Below, in pieces: positions 57,726 through 64,000 of a DNA stretch of 64,000 bases. Source of the DNA: Patiria pectinifera (lineage: Eukaryota > Echinodermata > Asteroidea > Valvatida > Asterinidae); contig CM057135.1 of NCBI GenBank assembly GCA_029964075.1, forward strand, positions 4,821,001-4,885,000. The letters run 5' to 3'. A program made the translations under genes and the position numbers. The notes beneath the pieces are model-generated. The model did no database searches. It saw nothing but the letters and a program-made list of their open reading frames with translations, and was not told the origin of the DNA. Each line of letters starts with the position of its first letter. The first letter of the stretch is position 1.

Positions 57726-58112
57726 TGAGGAACGGCCCTGCTGATGCTGATAGCAAATCCCATCCCCCTCCCATGTTTTGAACCCTAATTCACGGCAGCA
57801 ACTTTCTTGGAATGACCTTGGAACTTTCCAACAAGTTTTTAATATCAACTGATTATTCCCTGAATTTTGCTTGCACAAAACCGGTTCTTCCTTGCTATTT
57901 TCCTAGCCAGAAAACCACTTCTTTTTAAGAAAACACAAGTCTGATAAAAACTTAAATGCATGGTGGCGGCCAAACTCCATTCCATTTAACTTAAAATGTA
58001 GGGGCGACATGTATGATTACGCCCCTTCCTACTAAACACACGGATATGCATTGGAGACATTTTTCCCAGGTACCATGTGGCGGCCATCTTGGATTTAAAA
58101 ATGGCCGCCATT
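57726..58112 (+). repeat. Direct repeat flanking the Penelope-like element (right)
   Basis: Contains block A (57,726-58,039) then block B (58,041-58,112), the same two blocks as at 41,080-41,460 but in permuted order. It lies ~675 bp after the Penelope-like stop codon. Confidence 0.6.
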
Positions 58113-58640
58113 TCGAGCCTAATTTGTATCATGTAACTTCGGATTGTCTGATTGTCACATAAAGTTCATTTTATGGGAAATCCCATGTATTTGATACAAA
58201 GGAACCCGAGTACACTATTGTTTACGATGTACTCTAAATGGATGGCAGCCATCTTGGATATTTCAAAATGGCCGCCATTTTCGGCTTCTTTGCATAATAA
58301 ATTCGGACTCGAATGTCGTACAAAGTCTATTTCGGTGGCAAACCCTATACATTTGATACCAAGTAATCTTAATGACCCATTGCTGATGATGTATCCCAGA
58401 TGGATGGCAGCCATCTTGGATTTTTCAAAATAGCCGCCATCTTGGATTTCTTTCATAATAACATTGCACCTGCCATCTTGGATTTCATTTAAAATAACAT
58501 TGCACCTGACGAATGTCATATGAAGTCCATGTTTTTGAATGAACTCAAGTAAATCACTGAGGACGGAGTACTCACGATTGATGGCAGGCGGCCATCTTGT
58601 ATACTTCATAATTGCCGCCATTTTGAACTAATTCACATAT
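58113..58640. repeat. ATGGCGGCCATCTTGGAT-type inverted/tandem repeats
   Basis: Multiple copies of GCCATCTTGGATTT and AAAATGGCCGCCATTTTC alternate, at ~58,080, 58,247, 58,410, 58,430, 58,470 and 58,588, giving several short inverted repeats. This is typical of MITE-derived sequence. The minus-strand open frame through it is repetitive and not a gene. Confidence 0.6.
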
Positions 58641-60059
58641 GACAGCCATAATTTCAACTGTAATCTATGCAAATTAATAAATGGCATTACGCAAATTATT
58701 ATCGGCATATCGCAAATTTGGGAAAAATAGGGGTAATGAAAGTTACCAAGGTCTAGAATAATGTGTAAATCAATGTAAAATTGTCGTTTAAAATACCTCA
58801 AAAAGCTACCTAGTATTTGAAATATGACCAAATCAGTGCGAAAATATGCGGCCATTTTGGATTTATGCAAATTAGGCATATTTCCACCACCTGGATTTCT
58901 TAAGACCTTTAGTATGTCATTAAAGGGACCTTATAGAAATGGACTGTGGTGAAAAAAAAAATCTGTTGCAATTTGTTTGAGGTTCACTCAAAAAATGAAG
59001 TACTTGCCTGTACTAATGATGGTGAGTTAGCAGCCTTTTAGCTTGTTGCTCTATAACTTGCATGTACTTATAAGTTAGTGGATATTTGGCTGGTGTCCTT
59101 TTACTTTGTAAATCATATTAAGCCCGCAGATTGTACAGTGACAGTCTTGACATACATGTACTACAGCTGTGCAATGTCATCACGCATAATCATAATTATG
59201 ACCCGACTATAATGTACAGCTGGCCAGTGGGTGTCTCTCACAATCAGCGTTTTAAGAGCATTCATTGTTTATGAAAACCTCAAATCTGGACCTCAAAGGT
59301 AAAATGTCACCAGCCTTCATTCGGTGATTGTTATTGCAACTACAATCCCATTCTTTATGATTGCAGCTATTAAAACGTAATTTCTTTCCTGAACTTCTTT
59401 GATCTGACCAACTTGGACCTTCCCTTGAAGTTCCAACCTGACATGGAAACCTATTTTCATTTTTCCATTTAGGGACATCTTCAACACAGCAACCCTCCAG
59501 AAATATGATCATTTGGCTGAAGAGTCCAGGCATTGCGAGCTGGTGGAAACCCAACGAAAAATTGTACCAGCCAATGTTTTTGACATTGTGAAAATTATAA
59601 ACATTCTTAAAATTGCTGAACACTGTTTCTGACTGGAACTTCCCAAAACATACAAATCTAATCAATTAAAAGGGCCTGATATTTTTGTCGTAACCAGAAC
59701 TTCTTCCAAGACAAAACAGTTCCCGTAACATCTTGTTAAAATAAAAATATTGTGCCTCTTACATACTACTTTATTTGAATTGTGAACTTTAGGTCGGGGG
59801 CCTAGTTCATGTAGTTGATATGTTGCTGGTGCCTGCTTTAGTAGGTCTAATTGGTACGGTTAAGCTGGTGTTAGCATTGCTCGGTAAAGTTTTTTTTTAC
59901 TGGGGTGAATCTTAGTCTTGTAATGTATTCCACATTGTTTTTGTGACATCGTATTCACAAGATGAGAATCAGAACATTTACCGTGGCCACGGGCCTTCTA
60001 GACTATGGCTATTTTAGGTTTCGATCCAACTCAGACCCAAACCAACTCATACCCTGTGT

Positions 60060-60140
60060 TGGTCCACGTTGATTTGGGTGCGAGTTGATTTGGGTGCGAG
60101 TTGATTTGGGTGCGAGTTGATTTGGGTCCGAGTTGACCTG
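60060..60140 (+). repeat. 16-bp tandem repeat
   Basis: GAGTTGATTTGGGTGC repeats about four times. 58,641-60,059 around it has no recognisable gene; the 137-codon minus-strand frame at 59,252-59,665 has no family pattern. Confidence 0.8.
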
Positions 60141-60589
60141 ATATTAATACCCTACGTTATGATACCCTGAATTATCTAGCCATCACCGGAAAAATAGGCC
60201 TAGGCCTATCTACTGCCAATGTTAACCCCATAACAGTCCTAAATCCTCCAAAACCAATATGCAGTGGTTATTTAGCCGGACAGCTTGCCGGATATGCTTG
60301 GAACATGCGCAAGTTACTGGGTTATTTTGTGTTTTTTTTTACTTTTTCCTGCGACAAATCTTAGTCTGGCTCCATGCCAACATTTACGTTGTAACTTTGT
60401 ATTCACAAGATGGGGACTATTCTACAATTTCGGACTTTTATTTCTCCTAAAAATTCTTCACTCCAGAGCCACAAATCAGAAAAAGAAAATGTAAATAATT
60501 GTAATACTGTGCAATAAAATGTGTGAAAGAAGCTGAAATAATAAATGAAAAACATTAGTAATTTTTGGGATGAAAAAAAAAATAATATA

Positions 60590-60665
60590 AATTTCACCAG
60601 CAGAACTCGAACTCGGGTCTTTCTGCTCATAAGATACGATGCTTCTCCACTACATGCTGCACAAC
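60590..60665 (-). mobile_element. tRNA-like SINE head candidate
   Basis: On the minus strand GCATGTAGTGGAGAAGCATC is followed ~30 bases later by CCCGAGTTCGAGTTCTGC, resembling tRNA A and B boxes. An A/T-rich tail follows. No matching acceptor stem is seen, so a tRNA-derived repeat is likelier than a true tRNA. Confidence 0.4.
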
Positions 60666-60726
60666 CACGACAACCGTAGCCCTATCTTGATTAGTACAGT
60701 GCCCTCTTTTGATCAGTGCCCTCTTT

Positions 60727-61115
60727 TGATCAGTCCCAGTCCCAGTCCCAGTCCCAGTCCCAGTCCCAGTCCCAGTCCCAGTCCCAGTCCCAGTCCCAGT
60801 CCCAGTCCCAGTCCCAGTCCCAGTCCCAGTCCCAGTCCCAGTCCCAGTCCCAGTCCCAGTCCCAGTCCCAGTCCCAGTCCCAGTCCCAGTCCCAGTCCCA
60901 GTCCCAGTCATGTCATGTCGGGTTCATTCATTCATTCATTCCGGGTCCCAGTCCCAGTCCCAGTCCCAGTCATGTCATGTCGGGTTCATTCATTCATTCA
61001 TTCCGGGTCGGGTCGGGTCGGGTCGGGTCGGGTCGGGTCGGGTCGGTCGGGTCGGTCGGGTCGGTCGGGTCGGTCACTCACTCACTCACTCACTCACTCA
61101 CTCACTCACTCTCGT
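60727..61115 (+). repeat. Compound microsatellite: (CCCAGT)n, (ATTC)n, (GGGTC)n, (CACT)n
   Basis: About thirty CCCAGT hexamers (60,727-60,909), then the mixed unit CATGTCATGTCGGGTTCATT twice, (GGGTC)/(GGTCGGTC) to ~61,075, then (CACT)n to ~61,110. It borders the second Polinton. Open frames (Ser-Pro or Ser-Gln repeats) are artefacts. Confidence 0.95.
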
Positions 61116-61534
61116 ATTTGGAGTGATACATGCAGCGTGTTTCCTGAGATTTTCGACCGTAACAAACACTTACTAGTTTTGGCCAGCTTCCCGTCTAGTA
61201 GGGAGATGGACAGGTACTATTCCAAATCCACAAATATATCTCCCACTCTCCCAATATATATCTCCCTCTCTCTCAATATATATCTCCCTCTCTCCCAATA
61301 TATCTTTCTCCCAATATATATCTCTCTCCCAATATCTCAGTCTCGGAACCAGACCAGGCTCTTACTCTCTAATATCAGTCGCCGTCTTGGTGATCTCTAC
61401 CTAGGCTCACAGCGACTGGTGCGCGAGTCTACAGTCACTTATAAATAAATAAACAACGTTTTCTTAGGTTTACAAAACAAAGTTGGAACTTTATTAAAAA
61501 CATGTTACTTTAACAAAATATAATCTATAAACAG

Positions 61535-61725
61535 AGATTTAGACGAGGAGAACTCTTAGTACCCTTATAGCATCATGATTGTATTTAGACAAGGAGAACC
61601 CTTTGTACCCTTATGACATCATCGTTATATTTAGACGAGGGGAACTCTCGATACCCTTATGACAAAATGACTGTATTTAGACGAGGAGGGCTCTCGATAC
61701 CCTTATGAAATTATACTTATATTTA
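61535..61725 (+). repeat. 46-bp subterminal repeats of second Polinton, four copies
   Basis: ACCCTTAT recurs at 61,561 and 61,607 and onward with a 46-bp period. Units contain ATTTAGACGAGGGGAACTCT-like text. Position and period equal those of the element 1 array at 9,258-9,420. Confidence 0.85.
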
Positions 61726-62378
61726 GTGAGTAGGCGTTTTGGCAAATTTGTATATCATATAGATATATCAAAATGGTACACTTTTGAGTTATTTTTTAAA
61801 ATATCTAGAGGTTTTTACACTTAAAAAATGGTATTAGCGGTACTTTGAAAAATCTGGCTTGTGCGATAAACCCGACGCAAAGTTATAAAGCCGCCTAGCC
61901 TCTTTTCACTAGTTGCGATGGGTAGTTCATCATCTGAAAAATTAGAGGTAAAATAAGCTTTAACACTCAACGTTCGGTCACAAACATCACATAAACTAAT
62001 GGGTGGCTAGACTTTTAGTGATCGTGTAGGTTTTATAGAGAACAAAATCAACATGAAAACCTACATTATCGCCAGACTTTAATGTTACAAATAATTTACC
62101 TTTTGGCTGGTGACTGCTGGTTGAGCATTGACGTCCGTACCTATCGACATATTATGTTGAAATGACACGGAAATACTGAATTGCGAAAGATTTTCTGGAA
62201 ATTTCCAAAGCTAAATTCAGTAACTGACGTGCATAAGCTATACAACCCGTTGACAATAGGCCGGTATTTTCTAACAATACAGGCATGACCTAGAACGGGG
62301 TCGCAAGTCTTTTGTGTGATGTGACAGGTGAAGGCTTCGACCGTGTTAGGTATGGAGCGCCGATGGTATGGATAGTAT

Positions 62379-62937
62379 TAGCCCCATAAATGTGGCCAGT
62401 TTACTGGACTGCCTCCGTAAACATAGGCCACACAGCCACCATCTTGGAAACTGACTCGGCGAAATTTTGAAAGTGATTTCCACATTGCGACTTCAGACCC
62501 AGTTCATTTATGCTTTAAAAATACACGTACCCTCTTAATAACAAAATTAGAACCTGCTGCCAGTGTCAGTTGCCCAGCTGGTGCGTAATTTACCAAAAGA
62601 GAACGGAATCGGACTACCACTGGGCCTGCGGCGTGCGCCCTGCATGCGCCATTGACAGGTGAACGATCTGCGCGAGGGCATTGTTCAGTTAGACCATGGA
62701 GATAGCTCCATCCATGGACCAAGTTGCCAAGACGGCTCCAGAAAATGTCGTAAATTGCGCAGCAGCTGGGCAACTGACACTGGCAGCAGGTTCTAATTTT
62801 GTTATTGAGAGGGTAAGTGTATTTTTAAAGCATAAATGAACTGGGTCTGATGTCGCAATGTGGAAATCACTTTCAACAGGCTGTGTGGCCTATGTTTACG
62901 GAGGCAGTCCAGTAAACTGGCCACATTTATGGGGCTA
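62379..62937. mobile_element. Foldback MITE with 9-bp target duplication
   Basis: The left end starts TAGCCCCATAAATGTGGCCA and the right end is its reverse complement ending at 62,937. Arms of ~160-200 bp pair nearly fully, including inner text GAACCTGCTGCCAGTGTCAG at both ends. GGATAGTAT is duplicated at 62,370-62,378 and 62,938-62,946. The uninterrupted sequence exists at ~10,080 in element 1 (GGTAGTATAAAATGAG). Nine-base duplications suggest Mutator-like mobilisation. The minus-strand frame 62,504-62,773 is an artefact of the palindrome. Confidence 0.9.
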
Positions 62938-63044
62938 GGATAGTATAAAATGAGCAAAAAGGTATGGAGCGTCAATCGAACATTTAATAATAATAAAAAA
63001 AATAAAAAAATAATGTATTTAAAAAAATAAATCATTTATAAGAA

Positions 63045-63539
63045 ATGAATCTTTTTCAGAGTGAAAACTTCGAGCTATCTGATAAAACAGATCAATGCAA
63101 TCACCATATAATTATCGAGAATGGTTTCCTAATTTGTGAAACCTGCGGTGAAATAATCTCACGTTACTTTGATTTTTCGGCAGAAAATGCGGAAGAAGAT
63201 CGTATCAATTGGTCCATTTTAAAGAGAAATAAAAAAAAAAAGTGTAGAGAAACTTATTTTTTTCTGTGTGTCCAGAGCAAGACTCAGAAGATGTCCAGGA
63301 AACAGTCAATAAATATAACAAGCTCGTTAATTACAAAACATTGAGGGGAAACGGATGTGTTAAACGATCATTAATAGCCGCGTGTTTTTATCATGTCGTT
63401 CGATTAGACAAAGAACGAGTTAGAGATTTATTTAAAGTTACTCAAAATCAATTTAATAAAGCCTTAAAAAGATATCATGAACACTACAAAAAAAGCCGGG
63501 GCCGAGGGTGACACCCTAAGAGGTGAAATAAAGGTATAA
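63045..63539 (+). pseudogene. TFIIB-like factor, second copy, frameshifted
   Basis: Homologue of the gene at 23,598-24,071. The zinc ribbon is intact (TDQCNHHIIIENGF, CETCGEIISRYFDF). A shift in the A-run at ~63,230-63,241, another near 63,262 and a third near 63,494 break the frame; the second block includes YKTLRGNGCVKRSLIAACF. The intended stop would be TAA at 63,537-63,539. Conservation between the two copies is high despite the breaks, so the gene was under selection until recently. It is the first gene inside this end of the element. Confidence 0.85.
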
Positions 63540-64000
63540 CTCGGTGGATCGCTTTCATAATGTTTATTTACCGAGAATTCGATAAGAGATATATTTTTTT
63601 CTTCTGCCAGCCGTTCGTCTATCCGTTTTTTAACTTCTTTTTCCAAGTCTGAATCGTTTTTAATGTTTTGAAGGTTTGTGCTGGTCGTTGTTCTACGTGT
63701 TTGCTTAAGCTTGTTAAATTTTGCGAGCTCTCTCGTAATCAATACAAACTCTTCGTGCGATATATCTCCGTCGTTGATGGCTTGAGACACGTATTCTTCA
63801 ATCGTGTTAAGTTTGGAGTCCGCTAATATTTTAATCTGGTCGTGATTTTTCAGCTTGGTGGTTAATCGCTTAGACGCGATTCGGAGCAGAACATCTACAC
63901 CAAAAGCGCCTATAAACGTTCCTTCTAGCACCAATCCAACGGGGGCTGATATAACACCCAAGAGAGCGGGAATACTGACAACCCCCGCTATAGCTCCCAA
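63540..64000 (-). pseudogene. Hydrophobic-hairpin protein, second copy, partial
   Basis: The 5' part is beyond the window. The hairpin (IPALLGVISAPVGLVLEG, FIGAFGVDVLLRI) and helical tail (HDQIKILADSKLNTIEEY) match the 22,913-23,569 gene closely. Near 63,578 about 17 bases present in copy 1 (the AAAACTTACAAGTTC segment) are missing, which removes the normal stop and lets the frame run on to 63,464 through the convergent TFIIB-like 3' end. It is probably inactive. Confidence 0.85.

Larger units (their letters stand above)
61200..64000 (-). mobile_element. Second Polinton, inverted relative to the first, cut by the window end
   Basis: 61,220-61,455 matches the inner left TIR zone of element 1 (ATATATCTCCC repeats, ACAGCGACTGGTGCG, TATAAATAAATAAACAA). 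61,535-61,725 has the 46-bp array. 61,726-62,378 matches 9,421-10,080. Next come a MITE, the TATA region, the TFIIB-like gene and the hydrophobic-hairpin gene. Gene order from this end equals element 1 read from its right end, so most of the element should lie beyond 64,000. The outer TIR end (AGTAGGTATT) was not found, so the terminus is eroded. Confidence 0.85.

Noticed and set aside
59252-59665. 137-codon minus-strand frame
   Set aside because: Cys/Lys-rich but matching no family I recognise, with no splice or start context. Insufficient to call a gene.
60639-61448. A 269-codon plus-strand frame and the opposing Gly-Thr frame
   Set aside because: These are translations of the CCCAGT hexamer microsatellite and the Polinton C-rich end.
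62504-62773. 89-codon minus-strand frame with an initiator
   Set aside because: It lies wholly inside the foldback MITE, where the palindrome produces mirrored frames.

Overview
The window is metazoan nuclear DNA, most likely from a marine invertebrate. It is AT-rich, shows no convincing host exon, and is built almost entirely from eukaryotic mobile elements (Polinton/Maverick, LINE, Penelope-like, Helentron-like, MITE and SINE pieces) and satellites. The species cannot be named from sequence alone.

The centrepiece is a Polinton/Maverick (adintovirus-like) element at 7,948-24,421 (16.5 kb). It has terminal inverted repeats of about 259 bp, AG...CT ends and a flanking 5-bp direct repeat ACATA. 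In order it holds: subterminal tandem stem-loop repeats; protein-primed DNA polymerase B (+, broken by two frameshifts); retroviral-type integrase (-); a small double-membrane-segment protein (+); the double jelly-roll major capsid protein (+); an A32/FtsK-type packaging ATPase (+); three unassigned probable virion or membrane proteins (+); a Pro-rich C-terminally anchored protein (-, frameshifted); a decayed jelly-roll-like gene (+); a hydrophobic-hairpin protein (+); and a TFIIB-like zinc-ribbon factor (-). No maturation protease was recognised. Many genes start a few bases downstream of a shared AT-rich motif (TTTAAA, then TATATTAAA-like), and together with the TFIIB-like protein this raises the possibility of an element-specific transcription system.

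A second Polinton (61,200 to beyond 64,000) lies in the opposite orientation. It carries a degraded TFIIB-like gene, a damaged copy of the hydrophobic-hairpin gene and a subterminal region homologous to the other end of element 1. A 559-bp foldback MITE with a 9-bp target duplication sits exactly at its TATA box.

The rest, left to right: 1-7,947 holds a degenerate minisatellite, a ~171-bp tandem array of a Helentron/HINE-like family, and a 2.27-kb TA-flanked element full of CCATATGG motifs. 24,430-28,090 holds three tandem copies of a 1.25-1.33-kb unit with a 27-bp minisatellite. 28,190-32,170 is a nearly full-length but frameshifted APE-type LINE (-), followed by a 57-bp VNTR. 36,595-38,602 is the 3' half of a NeSL/R2-like LINE with a restriction-like endonuclease. 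39,028-40,812 and 52,506-54,064 are two copies of a second HINE-like family. 41,080-58,112 looks like one Penelope-like element split by about 12.8 kb, with its N-terminal half at 42.2 kb, its C-terminal half at 55.9-57.0 kb and flanking direct repeats. 43.9-50.0 kb is a dispersed ~1.1-kb repeat family, and 60.7-61.1 kb is a microsatellite block.

All sequence comparisons were made by eye within the window. Family names come from recognising motifs, not from a search.
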